Part shown: piece after piece, positions 42,384 to 51,154 of the stretch
Numbering within the stretch: position 1 is the stretch's first letter
How the letters are laid out: each line of letters starts with the position of its first letter
Source of the DNA: Prodigiosinella confusarubida
GTDB lineage: Bacteria > Pseudomonadota > Gammaproteobacteria > Enterobacterales > Enterobacteriaceae
Assembly (NCBI RefSeq): GCF_002847015.1
Contig: NZ_CP025085.1
Span: forward strand, 1,798,001-1,862,000
Length of the DNA: 64,000 bases
Direction: 5' to 3'
Made by a program: the position numbers and the translations under genes
Notes under the pieces: model-generated
The model's input: the letters and a program-made list of their open reading frames with translations, nothing else
What the model was told of the DNA's origin: nothing
The model's database searches: none

Positions 42384-42848
42384 TCAGTCGTCGACAAGCC
42401 GCCTAAGCAGTTCGACAGCCTTCGCAAGCTCATCCTGCTCCTGCGGCGAAAGGTGCGTCTGGATTGCACGGGTGAGCCAGTCCTGGCGCGCTGCACGTCC
42501 TTCTGCGATCCATTTGCGGCAACCATCTGTAAGCGAGAGAAGTGTCTGTCGCCCGTCCGTTGGGTCCGGCCTGCCGCGCACAAAATCAGCGCTCTCCAGT
42601 GCCGAGATGACCGTGCCCATTGATTGTGGGCGCATCCCTTCAGCCCGGGCGAGGCTTGACGCCGTTGTCGGGCCATCCTTCTCCAGGCGAAGCAGAACGG
42701 CCACCTGAGACGGTGGCAGGTCTTCAACATGAGCTTGCTCGCGTAGCCGGCGCTTCAACTTGCCCATCAAGGCGCGAAGATCCTGGGCAAGGATCGCACT
42801 GTGTTTGGTTTGGTGAGTGTTAAGCTGATCATTCATGCTTATCTGCAT
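42384..42848 (-). CDS. MarR-family transcriptional regulator
   Basis: A 154-residue winged-helix repressor type. The core runs LPPSQVAVLLRLEKDGPTTA, SSLARAEGMRPQSMGTVISA (recognition helix), and wing VRGRPDPTDGRQTLLSLT. Start at 42848 or 42836 (MNDQLNTHQ); the second is equally plausible. It lies 71 bp upstream of the isochorismatase on the same strand, so it likely controls the hydrolase, membrane protein and exporter, and itself through the palindrome at 42859. Confidence 0.9.
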   Translation of the reverse strand: MQISMNDQLNTHQTKHSAILAQDLRALMGKLKRRLREQAHVEDLPPSQVAVLLRLEKDGPTTASSLARAEGMRPQSMGTVISALESADFVRGRPDPTDGRQTLLSLTDGCRKWIAEGRAARQDWLTRAIQTHLSPQEQDELAKAVELLRRLVDD

Positions 42849-42858
42849 AGCATATATG

Positions 42859-42882
42859 AAGTTAATCTGTACAGATTAACTT
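42859..42882. promoter_or_regulatory. Perfect 24-bp palindrome, likely MarR operator
   Basis: AAGTTAATCTGT followed directly by its reverse complement ACAGATTAACTT, with no central spacer. It ends 11 bp from the first possible start of the MarR-type gene. A second short inverted repeat, ATCAGT-TTT-ACTGAT (42883-42897), adjoins it. MarR repressors bind palindromes of 16-24 bp overlapping their own promoter. Confidence 0.75.
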
Positions 42883-42927
42883 ATCAGTTTTACTGATTTT
42901 ATGTGACTGTGGCAGTAAAATTCATGC

Positions 42928-43143
42928 ATGGGCACCCAACGTGCCGTTGCACGATGGGAGAAAGCGCGAAGATTTATAAGGCCGCTGCGAAAACACGATC
43001 GGCAGCGCAGTGAACACCAGCCCTTCTTTCGTGACTTTGCGTCTAAAGAAGATGTTGCTATAGAGATTGAAACTGAATTCTGGGATTTTTATATCGATGA
43101 GGTTAGCAAACGTAACGTGCAAGGAAATCTTCTCGTTTTTTGA
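42928..43143 (+). CDS. Unrecognised small open frame, island debris or gene
   Basis: A 71-residue frame: basic first half (RWEKARRFIRPLRKHDRQR) and acidic second half (KEDVAIEIETEFWDFYIDEV). No family recognised, no clear ribosome-binding site. It overlaps the next frame by four bases (TTGA). It lies divergent from the MarR gene; composition is nearer to the host than the cassette. Confidence 0.3.
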   Translation: MGTQRAVARWEKARRFIRPLRKHDRQRSEHQPFFRDFASKEDVAIEIETEFWDFYIDEVSKRNVQGNLLVF

Positions 43144-43376
43144 GGGACTCTCTCTTGGCATCGTTCCGTGCGATGGAAGCAGACTGGGATCGACGCTTTC
43201 TCGATACACGGAGGATTGTGGCTTCCACAGGTAGTTCCATTCTATACGATCGCTCGGAACTCGCCTCTCTCCGGGCGCAGAGGCAGTTGATTGATGTTCT
43301 TAGTGGCAAAATCGGCATAGATAGACGTGAAGATGTACGTTTTTGTATGCTAGGTGAATTTGTACTCAGCGCATGA
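43140..43376 (+). CDS. Unrecognised small open frame with TTG start
   Basis: A 78-residue frame (DSLLASFRAMEADWDRRFLD; YDRSELASLRAQRQLIDVL), mostly helical and charged. No family recognised. A different frame continues at about 43373-43516 (CGTSNWVQSRGTGAEGI; GGRDLLVRQLEEALTLP), so the two may be parts of one longer broken gene. Confidence 0.3.
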   Translation: MRDSLLASFRAMEADWDRRFLDTRRIVASTGSSILYDRSELASLRAQRQLIDVLSGKIGIDRREDVRFCMLGEFVLSA

Positions 43377-43814
43377 CTGCGGTACCAGTAACTGGGTCCA
43401 GAGCCGAGGGACGGGTGCAGAAGGCATCCGTGGATATGGTGGTCGCGATTTGCTTGTTCGTCAGCTCGAGGAGGCATTGACGCTTCCCGCAAGTCTTTCC
43501 CTTACAGTGCATGGATGAGGAAGTACAATAAGATGGCCTGAGCTTAGGCTCTGCTTAAATCACCACAACCGGTCCATGCGTTCCATTGACAGGTCCATCG
43601 ATTGAGTCACGTCTGATGGCGGTCCATCATGTAAACACGCGACACATGTCGGCACTCACGCGGTTGCCGACATGCTGTCAGTGTGAACTCAGATGGGAAA
43701 GTTTGGCTGTACCTCATTTAGTCGTTCACCGGCGACGCTAACTTCCCATCAAGAACATTCGCTTCTTTGTGCCATTTATCGCTACAGAAGGACGAGCCCT
43801 TGGGCTGGTGGCTG
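43377..43814. other. 438-bp stretch at the island's right edge
   Basis: No convincing gene. It holds a perfect inverted repeat CATGTCGGCA (43645-43654) / TGCCGACATG (43665-43674) and GATGG-CGGT-CCATC (43615-43628). It may be the worn end of a mobile element; I could not identify which. Core sequence resumes at the speD stop. Confidence 0.4.
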
Positions 43815-44609
43815 CTAAACGATTGGCAGATTCCTGCCGTAATAAATGTCCTGCATCTCTCGATACAGTAAATCGGTAATTCTTTTTCGCTCTGTGGATG
43901 TTAACGCATCTGGGCTGGCGTTAAACAAATAGTGTTTCAGATCGAAATCCTTTAGCAGCATCTTGGTGTGAAAAATGTTTTCCTGGTAAACATTAACATC
44001 CATCAAGTGATACAGCGATTTCATGTTTTCGGACATAAAATTCTGTATTGAATTAATTTTATGGTCAATGAAATGTTTAACGCCGTTGATGTCACGGGTG
44101 AATCCACGCACACGATAATCAATAGTGACAATATCGGATTCCAGTTGATGGATTAGATAGTTGAGCGCTTTGAGTGGAGAAATTATGCCACAGGTGGAAA
44201 CTTCAATATCGGCACGGAAAGTACACAACCCACCTTCCGGATGGCTTTCTGGGTAGGTGTGCACGCAGATATGGCTCTTATCCAGATGAGCGACCACTGA
44301 ATTGGGCAATGGGCCTGGATGTTCGGAGGTATCTACATCCCGTGGGTCCATCGGTTCTTCGCTAACGAGAATGGTTACGCTAGCTCCCTGCGGTTCGTAG
44401 TCTTGCCGGGCGATATTCAGAATATTCGCGCCGATAATTGAACAGGTTTCGGTCAAGATTTCTGTCAGACGGTTTGCATTATATTGCTCATCAATGTAAG
44501 CAATATATCCATCACGGTCATCTGGCGTTTTGGCATAACAGATATCATAGATACAAAAACTCAGGCTTTTGGTCAGATTGTTAAAGCCGTGCAGTTTCAG
44601 CTTTTGCAA
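43815..44609 (-). CDS. speD: S-adenosylmethionine decarboxylase proenzyme
   Basis: Supplies decarboxylated AdoMet for spermidine. A 264-residue proenzyme, self-cleaved before Ser in [18 protein letters not shown] near residue 112 to make the pyruvoyl group. The start [20 protein letters not shown] is canonical. Downstream of speE by 30 bp on the same strand, forming the speED operon. Confidence 0.97.
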   Translation of the reverse strand: MQKLKLHGFNNLTKSLSFCIYDICYAKTPDDRDGYIAYIDEQYNANRLTEILTETCSIIGANILNIARQDYEPQGASVTILVSEEPMDPRDVDTSEHPGPLPNSVVAHLDKSHICVHTYPESHPEGGLCTFRADIEVSTCGIISPLKALNYLIHQLESDIVTIDYRVRGFTRDINGVKHFIDHKINSIQNFMSENMKSLYHLMDVNVYQENIFHTKMLLKDFDLKHYLFNASPDALTSTERKRITDLLYREMQDIYYGRNLPIV

Positions 44610-44639
44610 TTTAAGTCACCCCCTTATGGATGCAGGACA

Positions 44640-45503
44640 TCAGCGGGAAGCTGATAATGCATTCAGTAAATACTGTGGCAGAGCAAAACTGCCGATATGG
44701 ATTGCCGGATTGTAATAACGGCATTCAATTTCTGCGCTAGCAAAACGATGCTGTAGTTTATCCAAGCTGATTTGTCGTAAGTCTGGATCATTACAGGCCC
44801 AGGCGAACGTCATGATTCCCCCGTAATAGGTTGGAACCGCGGCCTGATAAAAGCTGACGTCACTGAAATAGTGACTCAGCTTTTTATGACTGTTCACAGC
44901 TTCTTCCTGTTGCAGGAAACAAACCCCATTCTGCGCTACAAAAATGCCGCCTTCATTCAGACAACGGGCGCAGCCCTGATAAAAATCCGAGGTAAACAGG
45001 CTTTCACCGGGACCAATCGGGTCGGTGCAGTCGGATATAATCACATCAAATTTTTCGTGACACTGTTTCACGAAATTCACGCCATCATCAATGATTAGCC
45101 GAAAACGGGGGTCATTGTACGCGCCAGCATTGTGTTGTGGCAGATACTGACGACAAAATGCTACAACGCTCGCATCAATTTCTACCATAGTGATCTGCTC
45201 GACGTTGCGATGACGGCATATTTCACGCAACATAGCGCCATCTCCTCCGCCAATAATCAGAATTCGTTTGGCGTTGCCGTGTGCAAGTAACGGGACATGG
45301 GTGAGCATTTCATGATAGATAAACTCATCACGCTCTGTGGTTTGTACCACGCCATCTAGTGCCATCATTCGGCCCAGCGCGGCATTTTCAAAGATGATCA
45401 AATCCTGATGGTCGGTTTTTTCATGATAAAGCACATGGTCGATAGAAAAATACTGACCGAAGTTGGCATGTAGTGTTTCATACCAAATTTCTTTCTGGGA
45501 CAT
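44640..45503 (-). CDS. speE: Spermidine synthase
   Basis: Transfers aminopropyl from decarboxylated AdoMet to putrescine. A 287-residue Rossmann-fold enzyme with [32 protein letters not shown] and the catalytic Asp in [14 protein letters not shown]. coli SpeE has 288. First gene of speED. Confidence 0.97.
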   Translation of the reverse strand: MSQKEIWYETLHANFGQYFSIDHVLYHEKTDHQDLIIFENAALGRMMALDGVVQTTERDEFIYHEMLTHVPLLAHGNAKRILIIGGGDGAMLREICRHRNVEQITMVEIDASVVAFCRQYLPQHNAGAYNDPRFRLIIDDGVNFVKQCHEKFDVIISDCTDPIGPGESLFTSDFYQGCARCLNEGGIFVAQNGVCFLQQEEAVNSHKKLSHYFSDVSFYQAAVPTYYGGIMTFAWACNDPDLRQISLDKLQHRFASAEIECRYYNPAIHIGSFALPQYLLNALSASR

Positions 45504-45612
45504 GTTAGGGCTTCCTCCGCGATAACAGCCATGAAAATTGGCGCGCTATAATAGCCAACTATCAAGGTGCTTGCACGGTCGAATTTCATGCAATGTAAAG
45601 GCGGAGGCTCAA

Positions 45613-45960
45613 TTACTGCGTACTGACGAGTAAACTGAGCGAATTTTGAGCAAGTGCCTGGCATTTTTGGGGCGTAGGAATAGCGATGCCACTGAGGTCG
45701 CGATAGCTCGCTTCTCCCAGTTCGATCATGTTGTACGTATTATAATTATCGAGATTCCAGCGATTTTGCTGGGCAAAAACCACCAGTGCCCGACGGATCT
45801 GATCGTTGGGTAAGTTATGATAACCACAGTTATTTTTCAGATATACAAAGATAGCCGTAAGATCAGCCAGATCCTCCGCTTCAAATTCGTTGAGTGCCTT
45901 ACTGGCGGATGAAAAGCTAAAAAGACCGATCAGAAGTAGCACCAGTGCCGAATTTTTCAT
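45613..45960 (-). CDS. yacC: Periplasmic protein YacC (PulS/OutS-like)
   Basis: A 115-residue secreted protein: a signal peptide of about 22 residues (ending SSASKA) and a mature part, FEAEDLADLTAIFVYLKNNC, with two Cys. It matches E. coli YacC over its whole length and belongs to the pilotin-like PulS/OutS group; its own role is not established. Neighbour of speED, as in E. coli. Confidence 0.92.
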   Translation of the reverse strand: MKNSALVLLLIGLFSFSSASKALNEFEAEDLADLTAIFVYLKNNCGYHNLPNDQIRRALVVFAQQNRWNLDNYNTYNMIELGEASYRDLSGIAIPTPQKCQALAQNSLSLLVSTQ

Positions 45961-46116
45961 GTTTCAACCTGTTTCAGATACCGTCAGATGACGTTATCAC
46001 AGTTATTCCGCATGGTTTCAAACTTATTCTGATATATAGCCGATAAAAAGCGGGTGAACATAGCAGTGAAGTATGACAAATATCGAAACGATATATTTCG
46101 GCTGCTATGATGGAGA

Positions 46117-46509
46117 TTAGAGTCCTGCTGGTTTGGGAACTTCGATATATTCACCATTAATGGTGCGTTTGTAGTAAGTACCCTCTTTGACATAAAAACG
46201 TTCGCCATTGATGTCCAGTACCGTCAGACCACCGTGTGAAAGGGCATTGGCAGCGGGTGGTGGTGTTACGATTATGTAGTGTCCATGCTCTTGCTGATAA
46301 AAAATGCCGTTCAGGACATAATAAGTTAACCCGGCAATCAACACGGTTTCCACTCCTGGGGGCAAATGGTCAACATAGACACCCGGTTCATGACGGTGTG
46401 CCGGTATTGGTGCCTGGCCTGGTCCGCCAGGCCCAGGTGCCGCAATCACTACTGCGGGTGGTAACAGATTGAACATGAATATGACGAGTAGTGCTGCTGA
46501 CGTTTTCAT
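46117..46509 (-). CDS. Small secreted protein with paired YY-motif repeats
   Basis: A 130-residue protein: signal peptide 1-23 (ending VVIA), a Gly/Pro/His-rich segment (APGPGGPGQAPIPAHRHEPG), then two related repeats, TYYVLNGIFYQQEHGHYIIV and RFYVKEGTYYKRTINGEYIE. The repeat type resembles the DUF6515 domain of unknown function. An envelope or periplasmic role is inferred. It ends a pair with the similarly secreted gene at 46561, 51 bp away. E. coli has cueO and gcd in this interval instead. Confidence 0.75.
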   Translation of the reverse strand: MKTSAALLVIFMFNLLPPAVVIAAPGPGGPGQAPIPAHRHEPGVYVDHLPPGVETVLIAGLTYYVLNGIFYQQEHGHYIIVTPPPAANALSHGGLTVLDINGERFYVKEGTYYKRTINGEYIEVPKPAGL

Positions 46510-46560
46510 AACAGGTATTCCATTTAACCGCAGCCAAGTTCAATTATCTTAGACCCTGAA

Positions 46561-46890
46561 TTATTTCCCTGCTTTTTCTTCCTTAGGTTTCTGTGGTAAC
46601 GGCGGAATTTCCCTTACGCTGACATTGACTTCATAGGTTTTCCCCTGGACCTTGGGAACATTTGTCATCAGTTTGTTCAGTGCCTGTACGGGATCATTGG
46701 TTTGCAGTGAAGCTTGATATAGTGCTGGCATTGGCGGTTGAAATGGGGGAAAAGGTGGATGTCCTTCACCGTTTTCAGTAGCAAATGGTGGCTGATGTTC
46801 CGGATAGGCCGCCTCCCCGGGTATTGCGGCAATCAGGGAAAAGCAGGTGATGAACATAGCCGTGCCACAAATTTTGGATAATGTTTTCAT
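46561..46890 (-). CDS. Small secreted proline-rich protein
   Basis: A 109-residue protein: signal peptide of about 27 residues (ending PGEAA), a proline/phenylalanine-rich segment (HPPFPPFQPPMPAL), and a Lys/Glu-rich tail (PPLPQKPKEEKAGK). No family recognised. ATG 46890 follows GAGAGGTGC; a more upstream ATG adds a charged stretch before the signal peptide. Likely co-transcribed with 46117. Confidence 0.65.
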   Translation of the reverse strand: MKTLSKICGTAMFITCFSLIAAIPGEAAYPEHQPPFATENGEGHPPFPPFQPPMPALYQASLQTNDPVQALNKLMTNVPKVQGKTYEVNVSVREIPPLPQKPKEEKAGK

Positions 46891-47056
46891 AATGCACCTC
46901 TCATGTTGTATAGGCATATGAAAAACGTTATACCGCCATGGTGCAATGTGCTTTACGCACTTTTATTCGGTGATAACGATATCCTGATTATCTTGTAAAA
47001 ACGCTGTTATTTTCACCATTGTGCTTGCGTTATCCCTACATGGGGTATTAATTATC

Positions 47057-47485
47057 TCATTCCATGAATTGGTTTGCCGAGCTGACCCAGGCACTGGTAT
47101 GTTTTTCAAAACCAATTTTGGGATAGTAACCGACAGCCTGTGGGGCGGCCAGCAGTACGATTTTGCACTGTGGACTTAATTGTCGGGCCGTTTCCTTGAT
47201 CAGCCGTTTACCAATACCATGATGCTGAAAGTTTTCATCGACGGCCAAATCAGAAAGGTAACAGCAGTAACAAAAGTCTGTCACGCTGCGAGCTATTCCA
47301 ACCAGCTCATCGTTATGCCAAGCTGAAATCAATAAGTCTGCTTGAGCCAGCATTTCTTCCAGAACCGTTCGATTTGTCAGTGGCCGGCGTGGACCTAACG
47401 TTGTTTTCGCCAGAAGTGCAGTGAATTGGTCAATGGTGAGTGGTACATTGATTTTATAGGTAATTTCAATATGTGATTGGTTCAT
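47057..47485 (-). CDS. GNAT-family N-acetyltransferase
   Basis: A 142-residue acetyltransferase of unknown substrate. The acetyl-CoA-binding motif is QHHGIGKRLIKETA near residue 88, preceded by the strand YLSDLAVDENF and followed by GYYPKIGFEKHTSAW, typical of the family. ATG 47485 has AAGGACG upstream; the frame reads open for another 234 bp without support. Divergent from hpt. Confidence 0.85.
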   Translation of the reverse strand: MNQSHIEITYKINVPLTIDQFTALLAKTTLGPRRPLTNRTVLEEMLAQADLLISAWHNDELVGIARSVTDFCYCCYLSDLAVDENFQHHGIGKRLIKETARQLSPQCKIVLLAAPQAVGYYPKIGFEKHTSAWVSSANQFME

Positions 47486-47635
47486 GAAAACGTCCTTGAG
47501 AGAATAGGGTGGTTTTAGCCTTTCTGTTATACTCCACGTCCAGACTTTTATGGTCCGCACTGGTTGCGTATCAACCTTGGCGTATCGCCCGGTGGGTGAT
47601 GCTGAATATTTTTGACTCAATGAGTTGTTAGTATG

Positions 47636-48163
47636 ATGAAACATACGGTGGAAGTCATGATTTCCGAACAGGAAATCAAAGCACGGGTTGCCGAGCTGGG
47701 CCGCCAAATTAGCGAGCACTACTGGAATAGCGGTAGTGCAATGGTTTTGGTCGGGTTACTGCGTGGTTCTTTCATTTTTATGGCGGATTTATGCCGGTCA
47801 ATTGAGGTCTCTCATGAGGTGGATTTCATGACGGCATCCAGTTACGGTAATAGTATGAATTCCTCTCGCGATGTGAAAATCCTTAAAGATCTGGATGAGG
47901 ATATTCGTGGTAAAGATGTATTGATCGTTGAAGATATTATCGATTCTGGCAATACTCTCAGCCGGGTTCGTGAAATTCTGCAATTACGTGAGCCTAAATC
48001 ACTGGCGATTTGTACCCTGTTGGATAAACCTGAGCGCAGGGAAGTGAATGTACCGGTTGAGTGGGTGGGCTTCTCAATTCCTGATGAGTTCGTGGTTGGG
48101 TATGGTATTGATTTTGCTCAGCATTATCGTCATCTGCCTTTCATCGGTAAGATTGTGCCGTAA
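47636..48163 (+). CDS. hpt: Hypoxanthine phosphoribosyltransferase
   Basis: Purine salvage: hypoxanthine (and guanine less well) plus PRPP to nucleotide. The 175 residues start [18 protein letters not shown]; the PRPP motif is [15 protein letters not shown] near residue 100. ATG 47636 corresponds to the E. coli start; the adjacent ATG 47633 cannot be excluded. Its last three residues versus E. coli are missing at a variable end. Confidence 0.95.
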   Translation: MKHTVEVMISEQEIKARVAELGRQISEHYWNSGSAMVLVGLLRGSFIFMADLCRSIEVSHEVDFMTASSYGNSMNSSRDVKILKDLDEDIRGKDVLIVEDIIDSGNTLSRVREILQLREPKSLAICTLLDKPERREVNVPVEWVGFSIPDEFVVGYGIDFAQHYRHLPFIGKIVP

Positions 48164-48254
48164 TAGTCAGGTACAGATGACCTGGTGGAATATCCGGCAC
48201 AAGTGATCAGACGGCGTAAATAACGCCCATCAACAAAATGATGGGTGTGTTGTA

Positions 48255-48896
48255 TTATACCAAGGAGGAAATTGCGCGACGATAACGCTGTTCCAGCGTT
48301 TCCCGGCTAGTGGCTGTTACTTCCAAATCGCGTAATCTGCCATCCTGAATGCCGTAAACCCAGCCATGAATCATGACTTTTTGGCTTCGTTTCCAGGCGG
48401 ACTGCATGATAGTGGAGTGTCCGAGGTTATAAACTTGCTCAATCACATTGATTTCACACAATTTATCGAAGCGTTGCTCGGGAGGAAGTTCACCCAACAG
48501 TGAGCTATGCTTATACCATAGATCCCGAATATGCAGTAGCCAGTTATCGATTAAGCCCAACTCAGGGTTTTCTACCGCTGCTTCTACGCCTCCGCAACCG
48601 TAGTGACCACAAATGATGATGTGCTCGACTTCCAGTACTTCTACGGCATATTGCACGACGGAAAGACAGTTCAAGTCAGTATGAATAACCAGATTGGCTA
48701 CATTGCGGTGAACAAACAGTTCTCCCGGTTCAAGCCTGGTCAGGCTTTCTGCCGGAACGCGACTGTCTGAACAACCAATCCATAAAAAGCGTGGACGTTG
48801 TGTTAACGCCAATCGTTCAAAGTAGCCAGGATCCTCTTCCACTATTTTTTCGGACCAGTGCTGGTTGTTGGCGATAATCGTTTCAATCGTTTTCAT
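48255..48896 (-). CDS. can: Carbonic anhydrase 2 (beta class)
   Basis: Interconverts CO2 and bicarbonate for biosynthetic carboxylations; essential in air in E. coli. A 213-residue beta-class enzyme with zinc ligands in [12 protein letters not shown] (Cys and Asp) and [11 protein letters not shown] (His and Cys). Divergent from yadG, as in E. coli. Confidence 0.97.
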   Translation of the reverse strand: MKTIETIIANNQHWSEKIVEEDPGYFERLALTQRPRFLWIGCSDSRVPAESLTRLEPGELFVHRNVANLVIHTDLNCLSVVQYAVEVLEVEHIIICGHYGCGGVEAAVENPELGLIDNWLLHIRDLWYKHSSLLGELPPEQRFDKLCEINVIEQVYNLGHSTIMQSAWKRSQKVMIHGWVYGIQDGRLRDLEVTATSRETLEQRYRRAISSLV

Positions 48897-49009
48897 GAAA
48901 GTAAATGACCTGTAACAACAAAGGACTGAGCAAGGTAATATAGAGCAACCAATACTGTTTTAACATCGAAAATTGAAGCACTCACTGATAATAAGGTACG
49001 TTTTTTCTT

Positions 49010-49933
49010 ATGACATATGCACTGGAATTGTCGGCGTTAACCAAGACCTATTCAGGTGGAGTCAAGGCACTGAGAGGGATTGATTTGTGCGTAGAAGCTG
49101 GGGATTTCTACGCCTTGCTGGGGCCGAATGGGGCCGGGAAATCTACTATCATCGGTATCATCAGTTCGTTGGTCAATAAAACCTCCGGCAAAGTTAAGGT
49201 ATTTGGTTATGACCTTAATCAGGATATTGTGAATGCCAAACGGCAGTTGGGGCTGGTGCCGCAGGAATTTAACTTCAACCCGTTTGAAACGGTATTACAG
49301 ATCGTCATTAATCAAGCTGGATACTATGGTGTCCCGCGCAAGACGGCTATGGAACGGTCAGAGAAATATCTCAACCAGCTTGACCTGTGGGGAAAGCGTA
49401 ATGAGCGCGCTCGGATGCTCTCCGGTGGGATGAAACGCCGTCTGATGATCGCCCGTGCGCTGATGCATGAACCCAAACTATTGATTCTGGATGAGCCCAC
49501 CGCCGGGGTAGATATTGAGCTACGTCGCTCCATGTGGGGTTTTTTGAAAGAACTGAACGGGCAGGGCACTACCATCATTCTTACTACTCATTATCTGGAA
49601 GAAGCCGAAATGCTATGCCGTAATATCGGCATTATTCAGAATGGGCAATTGATCGAGAACACGTCAATGAAGCAATTGCTGGCGCAACTGAAGTCTGAAA
49701 CCTTCATCTTTGATCTGGCAGCGAAAAGCGCGTTACCCCGGCTGGAAGGATATAAACATCAGTTGGTGGATACCTCCACACTTGAGGTGGATGTGATGCG
49801 TGAGCAAGGACTGAATGGTATTTTCAGTCAGCTTAGCGCACAGGGCATCCAGATTCTAAGTATGCGTAATAAAGCTAATCGGCTAGAAGAACTGTTTGTC
49901 GCCCTGGTAAATGATAACGGAGATCAAGCATGA
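49010..49933 (+). CDS. yadG: ABC transporter ATP-binding protein YadG
   Basis: A 307-residue ATPase: Walker A GPNGAGKSTI near residue 40, Q-loop LVPQEFNFNPF, signature MLSGGMKRRL, Walker B LLILDEPTAGVD, and switch His in LTTHYLEEAE. It pairs with the permease yadH, which it overlaps by four bases. The substrate of the ABC-2-type exporter YadGH is not established. Confidence 0.95.
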   Translation: MTYALELSALTKTYSGGVKALRGIDLCVEAGDFYALLGPNGAGKSTIIGIISSLVNKTSGKVKVFGYDLNQDIVNAKRQLGLVPQEFNFNPFETVLQIVINQAGYYGVPRKTAMERSEKYLNQLDLWGKRNERARMLSGGMKRRLMIARALMHEPKLLILDEPTAGVDIELRRSMWGFLKELNGQGTTIILTTHYLEEAEMLCRNIGIIQNGQLIENTSMKQLLAQLKSETFIFDLAAKSALPRLEGYKHQLVDTSTLEVDVMREQGLNGIFSQLSAQGIQILSMRNKANRLEELFVALVNDNGDQA

Positions 49934-50700
49934 ATGGTTTGTATTGGGTGGCGTTGCAGAGTATCTGGATAAAAGAAGTGACTCGTTTTGCCCGTATTTG
50001 GGTACAAACGCTGGTACCGCCGGTTATCACCATGACGCTCTATTTCATTATTTTCGGTAATTTGATTGGTTCCCGTATCGGTGATATGGGTGGCTTTGGC
50101 TATATGCAATTTATTGTTCCCGGATTAATCATGATGTCGGTGATTACCAATGCTTACGCCAACGTTGCGTCTTCTTTTTTTAGCGCTAAATTTCAGCGCA
50201 ATATTGAAGAGTTGCTGGTTGCACCGGTACCAACGCATATCATTATCATCGGTTACATTGGTGGTGGCATTGCCCGCGGTGTCTGTGTCGGGATGCTGGT
50301 AACTGTAGTTTCGCTGTTTTTTGTACCACTTCAGGTTCATGCCTGGTGGATGATTGTGGTCACCTTGTTATTAACCGCTATGCTGTTTTCACTGGCTGGG
50401 TTGTTAAATGCGGTCTTCGCTAAAACCTTTGATGACATCAGCCTTATTCCAACGTTTGTGCTGACACCGCTGACTTACCTCGGTGGGGTGTTCTACTCAC
50501 TGACATTATTATCTCCATTTTGGCAGGCTGTCTCAAAACTGAATCCGATTGTTTATATGATCAGCGGTTTCCGATATGGCTTTTTGGGTATTAATGATGT
50601 GCCACTGGTGCTGACCATGACAGTATTGGTCGCTTTTATTGCGATTTTTTATTTGTTGGTATGGTGGTTGATTGACCGCGGACGTGGTCTTCGCACTTGA
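49930..50700 (+). CDS. yadH: ABC-2-type transporter permease YadH
   Basis: A 256-residue inner-membrane protein with six hydrophobic segments and the ABC-2 signature region (YLGGVFYSLTLLSPFWQAVS). Partner of YadG, as in E. coli. Confidence 0.94.
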   Translation: MNGLYWVALQSIWIKEVTRFARIWVQTLVPPVITMTLYFIIFGNLIGSRIGDMGGFGYMQFIVPGLIMMSVITNAYANVASSFFSAKFQRNIEELLVAPVPTHIIIIGYIGGGIARGVCVGMLVTVVSLFFVPLQVHAWWMIVVTLLLTAMLFSLAGLLNAVFAKTFDDISLIPTFVLTPLTYLGGVFYSLTLLSPFWQAVSKLNPIVYMISGFRYGFLGINDVPLVLTMTVLVAFIAIFYLLVWWLIDRGRGLRT

Positions 50701-50718
50701 AGAATCAATAGTCTCGAG

Positions 50719-50743
50719 AAGGCGGTGTTGCACCGCCTTTTTT
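50719..50743 (+). terminator. Terminator after yadGH
   Basis: AAGGCGGTG-TTG-CACCGCCTT followed by a T-run, 18 bp after yadH and just before the converging panD. Confidence 0.9.
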
Positions 50744-50748
50744 ACATA

Positions 50749-51129
50749 TCAGGCGACTTGTACCGGAATGGATTTCGCTTTGCGTTGTAGCTCATTATTA
50801 CCAGCGAAGTAGGCTACTTTCGGATGGTGTTCATGAGCTTGTTCATCGGGCATCTGAACGTAGGAGCAAATAATCAGCTTATCGCCAACGCAGGCGCAAC
50901 GGGCGGCCGCCCCGTTCACAGAAATGATGTGTGATCCGCGTTCGGCAGCAATCGCATAGGTGGAGAAACGCTGACCGTTATCCACATTGTAAATATCAAT
51001 CGCTTCATATTCGAGAATGCCCGCAGCATCCATAAAGTCCTGATCAATGGCACAGGAGCCTTCGTAGTGTAAATCTGCCTGAGTGACTTTCACCCGGTGC
51101 AGTTTGCCTTGCAGCATGGTACGTATCAT
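50749..51129 (-). CDS. panD: Aspartate 1-decarboxylase proenzyme
   Basis: Makes beta-alanine for pantothenate. A 126-residue proenzyme, self-cleaved between Gly24 and Ser25 in HYEGSCAID to form a pyruvoyl group. Third gene of panB-panC-panD. Confidence 0.97.
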   Translation of the reverse strand: MIRTMLQGKLHRVKVTQADLHYEGSCAIDQDFMDAAGILEYEAIDIYNVDNGQRFSTYAIAAERGSHIISVNGAAARCACVGDKLIICSYVQMPDEQAHEHHPKVAYFAGNNELQRKAKSIPVQVA

Positions 51130-51154
51130 CGGTTTATCATCCTGGTATATAAAT

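Noticed and set aside
43103-43492. 129-codon minus-strand frame opposite the unassigned island frames
   Set aside because: Ser/Arg-rich composition typical of an antisense shadow, and no domain recognised; plus-strand frames look more protein-like, though neither is secure.
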